Below, in pieces: positions 1 through 6,197 of a stretch of 6,789 nt of DNA. Source of the DNA: Limnochordia bacterium (GTDB lineage: Bacteria > Bacillota > Limnochordia > Darwinibacteriales > SLO01); NCBI GenBank assembly GCA_007132635.1, contig SLOG01000055.1, positions 1 through 6,789 of the forward strand, read 5' to 3'. The notes beneath the pieces are model-generated. The model had not been told where the DNA came from, did no database searches, and saw nothing but the letters and a program-made list of their open reading frames with translations. A program made the translations under genes and the position numbers. The stretch's first letter is position 1; every line of letters begins with the position of its first letter.

Positions 1-992
1 GTCTTGATCTGTGTGTCCTGCGGCGCGGCTTTCGCTGCGAAGGCCTTGGGAGCTTCCGAAAAGGGAAGGATATCCGTGATCAGAGGTGATGTGTCCAGGT
101 TTTCCTCGGCTAGAAGCCTAAGAACCTGGGGAAACAGCCGGTTGTTCAGGCGTGACCCCAAGAGGTCGATCTCTTTCTTTATCACTAGCGACATGGGAAG
201 CGGGATGGGTTTTTTGGTGAGACCCAGGATAACAACGCGCCCAGCCGCGCTGACTAACTCCAAGGATTGGTTAATCGTGGCGTCACTGCCTACTGCTTCG
301 ATGACAACTGACGACCCTTCCCCACCGGTCTCTTCGTCGACGACATCCGAGAGCGACTCCGATGAGACGTTAACGACTCGGTCGGCTCCGAGCTTTTCCG
401 CCAGTACGGTTCGGAATTCGCTGACGTCAGCAATGATTACTCGCGCTCCGAAATGTTTGGCGGCACAGGCCACCATGAGCCCAATTGTGCCGGCTCCAAT
501 AACGGTAACCGTATCGGAAGGGGCCACTCGGCTTCGGGTGGTTGCCTCGAATCCGATGGAGAGAGGTTCAGCAAAAATCCCCTGTTCAAAGCTGACTTCA
601 TCCGGCAGTCGATGGAGATTATCAGCTGGGAGCTTGATAAGCTGTTGAAACCCACCATCGCGATGCACACCGAATACGGCAACGTCACGACACACGTTGC
701 TGCGCCCGACTCTGCACGCATAGCAGGATCCGCAGCTGAAAACAGGATCAACCGCCACCCGATCCCCGGGGCTAAAATGATTGGAGCGACTTTCTACGAC
801 TCGGCCTACGACTTCGTGACCGAGGATTCTTGGGTACGAGATAAACGGCTGGGTCCCAAGATACCCATGGACGTCCGAACCACAGATACCACCATAGACC
901 ACCTGCACCAGCACTTCATCAGCTGCAGCCGACTCGGCTGTGCGCTTTTCGATAACGACAACGCCAGGCTCCTTTAAAATCACGGCTTCCAC
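1..992 (-). CDS. Zinc-dependent medium-chain alcohol/polyol dehydrogenase, RspB/LgoD-like (3' end outside window)
   Basis: This cytoplasmic NAD(P)-dependent oxidoreductase probably oxidises a secondary alcohol of a polyol or sugar acid. The frame is open to the window edge, giving about 330 residues; the family usually has 340-350, so only a short C-terminus is missing. Numbering from the GTG at 992, I see catalytic-zinc ligands Cys37 (GICGSDVH), His59-Glu60 (LGHE) and Glu142 (AEPLS). Structural-zinc cysteines are at 87, 90, 93 and 101, and the Rossmann glycine motif GAGTIG is at 166-171. Asp189 lies at the end of the next beta strand, which favours NAD over NADP. From memory, the stretches VAVDPV.SCG.CY.C, FGVH.DGGF and GSRLN..LFP resemble E. 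coli RspB and LgoD more than ethanol dehydrogenases. The substrate is not predictable. It is the last visible gene of the importer operon. An ATG at 1025 overlaps the permease stop, but the GTG has the better ribosome site and gives the family-typical N-terminus (MEAVILKEPG). Confidence 0.9.
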   Translation of the reverse strand, partial: MEAVILKEPGVVVIEKRTAESAAADEVLVQVVYGGICGSDVHGYLGTQPFISYPRILGHEVVGRVVESRSNHFSPGDRVAVDPVFSCGSCYACRVGRSNVCRDVAVFGVHRDGGFQQLIKLPADNLHRLPDEVSFEQGIFAEPLSIGFEATTRSRVAPSDTVTVIGAGTIGLMVACAAKHFGARVIIADVSEFRTVLAEKLGADRVVNVSSESLSDVVDEETGGEGSSVVIEAVGSDATINQSLELVSAAGRVVILGLTKKPIPLPMSLVIKKEIDLLGSRLNNRLFPQVLRLLAEENLDTSPLITDILPFSEAPKAFAAKAAPQDTQIK

Positions 993-998
993 GGCAAT

Positions 999-1006
999 CC
1001 CCCCTC
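999..1006 (-). promoter_or_regulatory. Ribosome binding site supporting the GTG start of the dehydrogenase
   Basis: On the minus strand a purine run GAGGGGGG ends 6 bases before the GTG at 992-990. The alternative ATG at 1025-1023 has its nearest AGGAGG-like sequence about 20 bases upstream, which is too far. This favours the GTG start. The ATG could still be used by translational coupling, because it overlaps the dppC-like stop as ATGA. Confidence 0.6.
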
Positions 1007-1021
1007 TTGGCTTTTCTTCAG

Positions 1022-1849
1022 TCATTCGTGACGGCTCTGTGCGATCCCTCCTTCAGATCGTCTTTCTTGGATGCCGTCGCCTAGGAGGTTGAGTCCGAGA
1101 ATGGTGAGAGCAAGAGCTAGCCCAGGAAATACGACTGTCCATGGCGCAAGGCCGGCAAAAGACTGCGCTTCGCGCAGCATGCGGCCCCAACTCGCTAGGG
1201 GGGGCTGGATCCCCACTCCCAGATAACTGAGGGAGGCTTCCGCCAATACGGAGGCTGCGAAGCTTGCCGAGGCTTGTACCAGCAGCGGCGTTACGGTATT
1301 CGGCAGCATGTGCTGCACGGCGATGCGCAGATCCGAAGCCCCGATGGCCCGAGCGGCCTCAATATAAGTGGTATTGCGGAGTTGGACGAAATTAGCCCGG
1401 GCAACACGCATGAAAATCGGAACGTTTGCCACGGCAATGGCTGTAAGCACAGTCCCCCTGCCGGGTCCCACAATAGTGACGGCCAGCAGGGCGAGGAGAA
1501 AGGCCGGGAATGCATACAAGCCATCAGCGATACGCATCAGAACCTCGTCCCACTGCTGCCCATAGTATCCAGAGACGGCACCCAAAGCTGTGCCGATTGC
1601 GAGTCCGACAGTCACGGCGACGAGCCCAACCGCCAGAGTGGTTCGTCCACCCTGCATGATACGGCTAAACAGATCGCGGCCATACTGATCTGTCCCGAAC
1701 CAGTGTTCGGATGACGGTGGCTGAAAGCGTTCTCGTACCCGCATTTGGCTGGGATTGTAAGGCGTATACCAAATTCCGACTATGGTTAACGCTGCAATGA
1801 GTACCAGGGGAATTATGCCCAAAACCAGTAGCGGGTTCCGCCGCCGCAT
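1022..1849 (-). CDS. DppC/OppC-like ABC importer permease
   Basis: Inner-membrane permease of a peptide/opine/nickel/oligosaccharide-type ABC importer, expected to pair with the DppB-like protein encoded just upstream. The protein has 275 residues, normal for DppC. It has one N-terminal membrane helix (about residues 8-28). The family-typical extracytoplasmic segment follows (HWFGTDQYGRDLFSR, about 49-63). After that comes the hydrophobic core of about five helices. The EAA loop that contacts the ATPase is EAARAIGASDLRIAVQHMLPN, starting near residue 163. The start is ATG with a good GGAGG 7 bases upstream, and 14 bases separate it from the previous stop. Its stop overlaps an ATG in the dehydrogenase frame as ATGA. 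The family is certain; the transported substrate cannot be read from the permease. Confidence 0.95.
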   Translation of the reverse strand: MRRRNPLLVLGIIPLVLIAALTIVGIWYTPYNPSQMRVRERFQPPSSEHWFGTDQYGRDLFSRIMQGGRTTLAVGLVAVTVGLAIGTALGAVSGYYGQQWDEVLMRIADGLYAFPAFLLALLAVTIVGPGRGTVLTAIAVANVPIFMRVARANFVQLRNTTYIEAARAIGASDLRIAVQHMLPNTVTPLLVQASASFAASVLAEASLSYLGVGIQPPLASWGRMLREAQSFAGLAPWTVVFPGLALALTILGLNLLGDGIQERRSEGGIAQSRHE

Positions 1850-1863
1850 AGAAACACCTCCCG

Positions 1864-2781
1864 TCAGTCAAACCGAATTCGTGGGTCAAGAGCAGCCAGG
1901 ATAAAGTCAAAACCCAGATTTGCCATGAGAATCAACGAAGCACCGATCATCACGAGTCCCTGAACCAATGGCAGATCCCTCTGCAGCACAGCTGGCAGCA
2001 GCAACTGGCCGAGGCCGGGAAGAGCGAAAACCTGTTCGATAACGATGGTCCCAGCCAGAAGCTGCGTCAAATGGATTCCCGCTACAGTGAAGATATTGAT
2101 CCCAGCATTACGCAGTGCGTGCTTAAACACGACAGCCCACAGCGAAACACCTTTGCTTCGTGCTGTTCGAACATAGTCCTGGTGGAGTACATCAAGCATG
2201 CTCGCGCGTACCATGCGAGTCAAGATCGCTGCGCGAGGCAGCGCTAACGCTACAGCCGGCAGAACAAGGCTCGTGATTCCTTCGTAGCCTCCTGGCGGCG
2301 CGAGATGCAGTCGTACAGCAAACACCTGTATCAGCAGGATACCCAGCCAGAAGCTGGGTATCGCCATGCCGAACTGAGCAAAGGTAAGGCCAAACAGGTC
2401 GATAGACCGTCCGCGAAAGGTGGCGCACAGCACGCCTAGAGGGAGCGCTGCACACAGAGACAGGCCAACGGCCGCTCCGGCTAGCATTAGCGAGATAGGC
2501 AGAGCACGCAAGATAAGTTCGGACGCAGACATGTTGTATCGCAGAGACTCACCCATGTCCCCTTGCAGCAGCCCAAGCATCCAGCGTCCGTAGCGAATGG
2601 GCACGGGGTCATCGAGTCCGAGTCGGTTCCGAAGAGCTTCTACAGCCTCCGGATCGCCTTCTGTACCCAGGATTAAAAGGGCTGGGTCGCCAGGGAGAAC
2701 CTGCAGCGCTGTGAAGGTTATCAGGCTGATGATGAATAGGGTTGCGGCAAAGCTGACAACCTTGCCGGCAGCGTACCTCAT
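1864..2781 (-). CDS. DppB/OppB-like ABC importer permease
   Basis: First permease of the same ABC importer, 305 residues, the usual DppB length. The N-terminal helix is at about residues 9-27, followed by the characteristic LPGDPA (about 29-34). A periplasmic segment comes next, containing RLGLDDPVPIRYGRWM and GDMGESLRYN, and then five or so membrane helices. The EAA-type coupling loop is YVRTARSKGVSLWAVVFKHALRN, near residues 203-225. The C-terminus (ALDPRIRFD) is typical of the family. The gene starts 30 bases after the binding-protein stop. The ribosome site is weak: a GGGGG run about 9 bases before the ATG. I see no terminator or promoter in the gap, so it should be co-transcribed with its neighbours. 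Confidence 0.95.
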   Translation of the reverse strand: MRYAAGKVVSFAATLFIISLITFTALQVLPGDPALLILGTEGDPEAVEALRNRLGLDDPVPIRYGRWMLGLLQGDMGESLRYNMSASELILRALPISLMLAGAAVGLSLCAALPLGVLCATFRGRSIDLFGLTFAQFGMAIPSFWLGILLIQVFAVRLHLAPPGGYEGITSLVLPAVALALPRAAILTRMVRASMLDVLHQDYVRTARSKGVSLWAVVFKHALRNAGINIFTVAGIHLTQLLAGTIVIEQVFALPGLGQLLLPAVLQRDLPLVQGLVMIGASLILMANLGFDFILAALDPRIRFD

Positions 2782-2811
2782 GAACGATGACCCCCAAAAA
2801 CAGGATTGGTC

Positions 2812-4293
2812 TTAACGATAGAGCCTGGCTGCGTCAACCACATAAATCGGGTAACTCTCCCAACCCTTAATCGCGCTCTGCATAACGGCCAGTTGGCTTG
2901 GGTCCATTAAAAAAATCCCGGCAACGTCTTCAGTCAGGATCTCCTGAGCTCGGTTGTAGACCGCTATTCTTTCGTCATGGCTAGCTGTCTGTCCTTCTGC
3001 AATCAAAGCATCATATTCAGGGTTTTGGAAATTAAAGAAGTTGCGGCTTGATGAGCTTTCATAACGAACCAAAACCTCATGAGGATCGAGCCGCCCTGCC
3101 AGTCCCACGATGGTCATATCGTAATCGCGTTGGGAGTAGACGCGCTCAAGCCACGTCCCCCACTCAACGATCTGCAGCGCTACATCGAAACCAACAGTCC
3201 CCAATTGTTCAGCCACTATCTCTCCCGCTTGTACGTGTATAGCGTAAGGAGCCGGTAAATCGAGAGTCACGGAGGGGCTGCTGACGCCGGCCTCTGCCAA
3301 GAGCTGTCGTGACCGCTCAGGATCATAGGCATAGTCCGTAATCTCATCATTATGAAAAACGGCCATGGCTGGGCTGAGCCCAGTAACCAGAGGCTGTCCT
3401 TCGCCCCACGCTGCGCCGAAGATGATCTCGTCTTTATCGATAGCATGCGCGGCTGCTTGGCGTACGAGGGGATCGTTAAAGGGCTCTCGCTGATGGTTGA
3501 TTGCCAAGATCTGCACCAGATTCATGGGGGCTCTGTGCACATTCAGGCCAGGTTCGTTTTCGACTTGGTGTAATAGGGCTGCCTCCAGACGCGGAATTAC
3601 ATCGATATGCCCAGTCTTGAGGTTAAGAACAGCGCTAGAATCATCCGGCATGATGCGAAACTCCACAGTGGTAAAGAACGGTTCGGAGTCGCTCCAATGC
3701 TGGTCGAAACGCTCCAAGCGGATATGCTGATTGGGGCGCCATTCGACAAAACGATAGGGTCCGGTGCCTATCGGCTGGCTGGCTTGATTCTCGGCGCCGC
3801 GAGGGTAGATGGCCCCGGGCATGCCGGCGAGTGTGAAAAGAAAGGGTCCATGGGGACGGCTAAGCGACACTATGATTTGGTCTTCAGCCGCCTCGACAGA
3901 TTCGATAACAGAAAAATCCCCAGCTCGAGCTTCGGAGACCTCGGGATCTCGAATGCGGTTAAGAGCGTGGACAACGTCTTCGGGAGTCACTCTTTCGCCT
4001 GTGTGGAAATATGCTTCCCGGAGATGAAACGTATATACTGTGCCCGTTTCGTCGACATTCCAATTGTACGCTAATCCTCCAGTCAATTCACCGGAAGGCA
4101 GGGTCCTGACCAGACCTTCATACACGTTGAAGGCAATCTCCCATGAGGCCGCTGCCACAGCTCGTGTGGGGTCAAAGCTGTCCGGGTCCGTCGGCACGGC
4201 GATCGTGAGGTCCTGTGCAGTAGATCCCAAACCGGTGGTCAGAGCGAGAATCAGCGCCAGCATAAACAGAACAACCATACGGCGAAACATCAT
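2812..4293 (-). CDS. Extracytoplasmic solute-binding protein, family 5 (Dpp/Opp-type), without lipobox
   Basis: Captures the ligand outside the cytoplasmic membrane and delivers it to the DppB/DppC-like permeases. The protein has about 493 residues, normal for SBP_bac_5. A basic N-terminus (MMFRRM) and a hydrophobic core of about 20 residues are followed by a likely signal peptidase I site near GSTA-QD. No cysteine is present there, so it looks like a free secreted or periplasmic protein rather than a lipoprotein. Family hallmarks follow: DPDSFDPTRA, VYEGLVR, GELTGGLAYNW, YTFHLREAYFHTGERVTPEDVVHAL, and later PIGTGPYRF. Family 5 proteins bind peptides but also sugars, opines, nickel or heme, so the ligand is open. 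The start is uncertain. An in-frame ATG at 4302 directly abuts the AGAGG ribosome site, whereas the ATG at 4293 lies 9 bases away and is preferred. The gene begins just after the tetR-like stop. Confidence 0.93.
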   Translation of the reverse strand: MMFRRMVVLFMLALILALTTGLGSTAQDLTIAVPTDPDSFDPTRAVAAASWEIAFNVYEGLVRTLPSGELTGGLAYNWNVDETGTVYTFHLREAYFHTGERVTPEDVVHALNRIRDPEVSEARAGDFSVIESVEAAEDQIIVSLSRPHGPFLFTLAGMPGAIYPRGAENQASQPIGTGPYRFVEWRPNQHIRLERFDQHWSDSEPFFTTVEFRIMPDDSSAVLNLKTGHIDVIPRLEAALLHQVENEPGLNVHRAPMNLVQILAINHQREPFNDPLVRQAAAHAIDKDEIIFGAAWGEGQPLVTGLSPAMAVFHNDEITDYAYDPERSRQLLAEAGVSSPSVTLDLPAPYAIHVQAGEIVAEQLGTVGFDVALQIVEWGTWLERVYSQRDYDMTIVGLAGRLDPHEVLVRYESSSSRNFFNFQNPEYDALIAEGQTASHDERIAVYNRAQEILTEDVAGIFLMDPSQLAVMQSAIKGWESYPIYVVDAARLYR

Positions 4294-4302
4294 TTTCATC
4301 AT

Positions 4303-4308
4303 CCTCTC
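4303..4308 (-). promoter_or_regulatory. Ribosome binding site of the binding protein, overlapping the regulator's stop codon
   Basis: The minus strand reads TAGAGAGGATGATGAAAATG. The G of the regulator's TAG stop is the first base of GAGAGG. Four in-frame ATG codons lie within the first 15 bases after it (4302, 4299, 4293 and 4290). Only the one at 4293 has near-normal spacing (9 bases; 4290 has 12). The overlap suggests translational coupling between the regulator and the binding protein. Confidence 0.6.
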
Positions 4309-4922
4309 TACTTGTTTCCCGTGCTCAGTCCCTGTTCTAGAACGGTTAATACAGACTCAATAAAACGAAGATGGTCTTCCGTGCGACGGGGAGGCAGGTT
4401 CAGAAACCCTTCTATAAGCTCTTTCCCAACGGAGTGGTAGACAAAAAAAGCAATCCTCTCGTCGATATTGTCTTTAACGTCACCCTCTTGGACAGCCTGA
4501 TGGAACATCGTTGTGAAGTCTAAGGCTCTGATCTGTTTTGTTTCATCGATGAATCTCCGGAGGGATTCATCCTTCGTCTCCCAGAAATGGACAGTGACTT
4601 GGTGATACAGGGGATTGTCTTGAGCAAATACGTAAGACTGCTGATAGTATCGTTTCAGCCGTGTGAAGAAATCCATGTCTTGGTCAAGCACAGGCTGCAG
4701 ATAGCTGCGTTTTTTCTCGTAGACTTCTGTCACTACGTAGCGATACAACGCACGCTTATTCTCAAAGTACTGATACATACTTCCTTTGGCAATCCCTAAC
4801 CGACGGACTATGCGGGTAATGCTCGAATTCTCGAAGGGGTGTTGAGCGAACTCCGCAACTGCAGCATCGAAAACACGCTGGCGTTTTGCAGGATCTAGGT
4901 TCTCGAATCTTGAGCTTGGCAT
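4308..4922 (-). CDS. TetR/AcrR-family transcriptional regulator
   Basis: Dimeric one-component regulator, about 204 residues. The N-terminal helix-turn-helix domain covers roughly residues 10-60. It runs from AKRQRVFDAAVAEFA through SSITRIVRRLGIAKGSMYQYFENKRALYRYV, with the recognition helix near IAKGSMYQYF. The divergent, mostly helical C-terminal part should bind a small molecule and dimerise; its ligand cannot be predicted. The frame is open back to 5033, but that extension would run through the operators and end just short of the promoter. The ATG at 4922 is preceded by AAGAGGAG at 4-base spacing and gives a normal family N-terminus (MPSSRFENLD). It is the first gene of the importer/dehydrogenase operon and lies directly downstream of two palindromes. 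Autorepression and control of the whole operon are therefore the likely role (inference). Confidence 0.93.
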   Translation of the reverse strand: MPSSRFENLDPAKRQRVFDAAVAEFAQHPFENSSITRIVRRLGIAKGSMYQYFENKRALYRYVVTEVYEKKRSYLQPVLDQDMDFFTRLKRYYQQSYVFAQDNPLYHQVTVHFWETKDESLRRFIDETKQIRALDFTTMFHQAVQEGDVKDNIDERIAFFVYHSVGKELIEGFLNLPPRRTEDHLRFIESVLTVLEQGLSTGNK

Positions 4923-4926
4923 AGGT

Positions 4927-4934
4927 CTCCTCTT
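4927..4934 (-). promoter_or_regulatory. Ribosome binding site fixing the regulator start at 4922
   Basis: AAGAGGAG on the minus strand, 4 bases before the ATG at 4922-4920. No comparable site precedes the upstream in-frame candidate start at 5033. Confidence 0.7.
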
Positions 4935-4955
4935 CTCTGCAGACTTGACGCGAGG

Positions 4956-4969
4956 TGACTGGGCGGTCA
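4956..4969 (-). promoter_or_regulatory. Putative TetR-type operator, promoter-distal copy (O2)
   Basis: On the plus strand this reads TGACTGGGCGGTCA, flanked by G and C so that the palindrome arms are GTGAC and GTCAC (4955-4959 and 4966-4970). The near-identical second copy lies at 4997-5010 in the same orientation. Both are flanked by GCGAG on the plus-strand left side. A short palindrome with TGAC/GTCA arms immediately upstream of a TetR-family gene is the expected form of its operator; binding itself is inferred. The site lies in the leader between the promoter and the regulator start. Confidence 0.65.
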
Positions 4970-4980
4970 CGTGTTGGGCG

Positions 4981-5019
4981 AAAAAATCGCGAGAGATGAC
5001 TGGGTGGTCACTCCCTCGC
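4981..5019 (-). terminator. Hairpin plus T-run: intrinsic terminator or leader attenuator overlapping operator O1
   Basis: Read on the minus strand, the arm at 5019-5007 (GCGAGGGAGTGAC) pairs with 5000-4989 (GTCATCTCTCGC). This gives about 12 base pairs, including one G-U pair and one bulged G. The loop is six bases, CACCCA. After two further bases comes TTTTTT (4986-4981). This is the form of a Rho-independent terminator acting leftward. It could end readthrough from the chr genes. Its 5' arm lies at the predicted transcription start of the regulator promoter, so it could also attenuate that transcript. The opposite strand has no T-run after the hairpin. Confidence 0.6.
4997..5010 (-). promoter_or_regulatory. 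Putative TetR-type operator, promoter-proximal copy (O1)
   Basis: On the plus strand this reads TGACTGGGTGGTCA, differing from the distal copy by one base (T for C). The TGAC and GTCA arms lie inside a larger imperfect palindrome running from GCGAG (4989-4993) to CTCGC (5015-5019). It starts about 14 bases downstream of the TATACT box, so a bound repressor would block initiation or early elongation. The 41-base spacing to the other copy is close to four helical turns, which would put both on the same DNA face. Confidence 0.65.
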
Positions 5020-5023
5020 TTAC

Positions 5024-5052
5024 AGTATAGCACGCCTTGAACGACTCGGCAA
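5024..5052 (-). promoter_or_regulatory. Sigma70-type promoter of the regulator/importer operon
   Basis: The minus strand has TTGCCG (5052-5047, four of six matches to TTGACA), a spacer of exactly 17 bases, and TATACT (5029-5024, five of six matches to TATAAT). The expected start of transcription is near 5016-5018, about 95 bases before the regulator's ATG. It lies just after the stop of the upstream chr gene and just before both palindromes. It is the only promoter-like sequence I found between the chr genes and the end of the importer operon. Confidence 0.65.
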
Positions 5053-5061
5053 CATGTTCGC

Positions 5062-5616
5062 TTAAAAAGAGAAAACCACGAGACCGACTACTGCCGATAC
5101 CGCGATCGTCCGGATAGGGTTTACACGGAAAAAGCGGACAGCACAGAATGCGGCTAGGGCAATAGCAGCACTGCGAATGTCGAGACCGCTGCTAGCAGCA
5201 TCTGGGGGCGGCATTAAGAGAGCCGTGCGGCCGATGAAAAAGGCCGCCGCTGCAATTAGGCCTGCGACTGCTGGCCGGATCCCAGAAAAAAGGCCTTTCA
5301 TCCATGAGTGCTCGCGGTGCCGCTCCCAGAAGGCGGCCAGCATGATGATGATAAAAAGTGATGGCAGCGCGATGGCTGCTGTGGCCGTTACCGAACCGAG
5401 GACGCCTGCCATGCGAAACCCGACGAAAGTGGCCGTGTTCACTGCGATAGCACCAGGAGTCATCTCGGCGATGGCGATGATGTCAATGAACTCATCTGCC
5501 CGCAGCCATTGACGCTTCACGATCTCATCCTGCATGATAGGCAGCATAGCATAGCCGCCTCCAACGGTGAATAGGCCGATTTTGAAAAAGGTCAAGAGAA
5601 GCTCGAGATAGATCAT
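5062..5616 (-). CDS. Short CHR-family (chromate transporter superfamily) membrane protein, second of a pair
   Basis: Integral membrane protein of about 184 residues, half the size of a full-length ChrA. It matches one CHR domain: MIYLELLLTFFKIGLFTVGGGYAMLP at the N-terminus, an acidic EFIDIIAIAEMTPGAIAVNTATFVGFRMAG segment near 42-71, SGIRPAVAGLIAAA near 110-123, and hydrophobic C-terminal helices. Short CHR proteins occur as adjacent pairs, such as YwrA/YwrB of B. subtilis, and are thought to work together. The start at 5616 overlaps the previous stop as ATGA and has GGAGAGG upstream. A longer in-frame start at 5700 would overlap the preceding gene by 88 bases and add a non-family sequence. 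Actual chromate export is not shown by the sequence; the physiological anion may differ. Confidence 0.88.
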   Translation of the reverse strand: MIYLELLLTFFKIGLFTVGGGYAMLPIMQDEIVKRQWLRADEFIDIIAIAEMTPGAIAVNTATFVGFRMAGVLGSVTATAAIALPSLFIIIMLAAFWERHREHSWMKGLFSGIRPAVAGLIAAAAFFIGRTALLMPPPDAASSGLDIRSAAIALAAFCAVRFFRVNPIRTIAVSAVVGLVVFSF

Positions 5617-6182
5617 TCGTTCACCTCTCCCTGTGCTCGAAGCAGGGGAAGCAACACGTAAAAACCAAAACCAAGCCCCCCGCCGCCCAGAATCACCCAA
5701 GCTGCGTGCAGATCCGTGAACAGGCTCAAACCCATCGCAGCGAGAGCTAGCATAACGCCGAAGCCATCTCGCAGACTGCTGAGCCCGATTTTGACTGCGG
5801 CAGCAGCCACGAGACCAACGACAGCAGCGCGAATCCCGCTGAATATTCGTAGAACTATCAAGTTCGACTGGATTTGAAGGAAAAACACGGCGATGGTGAT
5901 GATCACGATGAGCGAGGGAGCTATCATGCCGCAGGCAGCAGCGATCGCTCCAATAGGGCCCGCCTTGCGATTGCCAAGAAAAATCGCCGTATTCAGGGCG
6001 ATGACACCGGGCACAGATTGTGCAAGTGCATAGATGTCGATCATCTCATCGCGGCTCGCCCAGCCGAAGCGTTCAACGACTTCCTTCTCAAAGAAAGGCA
6101 GCATGGCATAGCCACCACCAAACGTGAAAAGACCGATCCGAAAAAACGCAATAAACAGCTGCCAGAGCAGAGCAAAATCCAA
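5613..6182 (-). CDS. Short CHR-family (chromate transporter superfamily) membrane protein, first of a pair
   Basis: Integral membrane protein of 189 residues, a single CHR domain. It has LFIAFFRIGLFTFGGGYAMLPFFEKEVVE at the N-terminus, YALAQSVPGVIALNTAIFLGNRKAGPIG near 51-78, SGIRAAVVGLVAAAAVKIG near 114-132, and several hydrophobic helices. It is homologous to its downstream neighbour, with matching GLFT.GGGYAMLP and SGIR.AV.GL motifs, and probably forms a two-component transporter with it. The start is TTG at 6182. A GGGAG ribosome site, overlapping the end of the upstream exporter gene, precedes it by about 10 bases, and no ATG or GTG in frame is better placed. The gap to the exporter stop is 15 bases, so transcription is likely shared. 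Substrate unknown; chromate is the family's namesake, not a proven ligand here. Confidence 0.88.
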   Translation of the reverse strand: MDFALLWQLFIAFFRIGLFTFGGGYAMLPFFEKEVVERFGWASRDEMIDIYALAQSVPGVIALNTAIFLGNRKAGPIGAIAAACGMIAPSLIVIITIAVFFLQIQSNLIVLRIFSGIRAAVVGLVAAAAVKIGLSSLRDGFGVMLALAAMGLSLFTDLHAAWVILGGGGLGFGFYVLLPLLRAQGEVNE

Positions 6183-6197
6183 TTCTAATACACTCCC

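Noticed and set aside
4..977. Long plus-strand open frames at 4-648 and 453-977, and a minus-strand frame at 437-751
   Set aside because: They lie over the dehydrogenase, whose continuous minus-strand frame has all zinc ligands and the Rossmann motif. Their translations are low-complexity (Ser/Arg/Thr-rich) with no recognisable domain.
3607..4074. Plus-strand open frame of 155 codons inside the binding-protein gene
   Set aside because: It is antisense to well-conserved family 5 coding sequence, and its translation shows no domain. I take it as a shadow.
5041..5064. A separate terminator directly after the second CHR stop codon
   Set aside because: I found no GC-rich hairpin with a T-run here. 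The only candidate terminator is the hairpin further on, at 4981-5019.
5617..5700. N-terminal extension of the second CHR gene to a start at 5700
   Set aside because: The added residues are not CHR-like and would overlap the preceding CHR gene by 88 bases. The ATGA-overlap start at 5616 has a good ribosome site.
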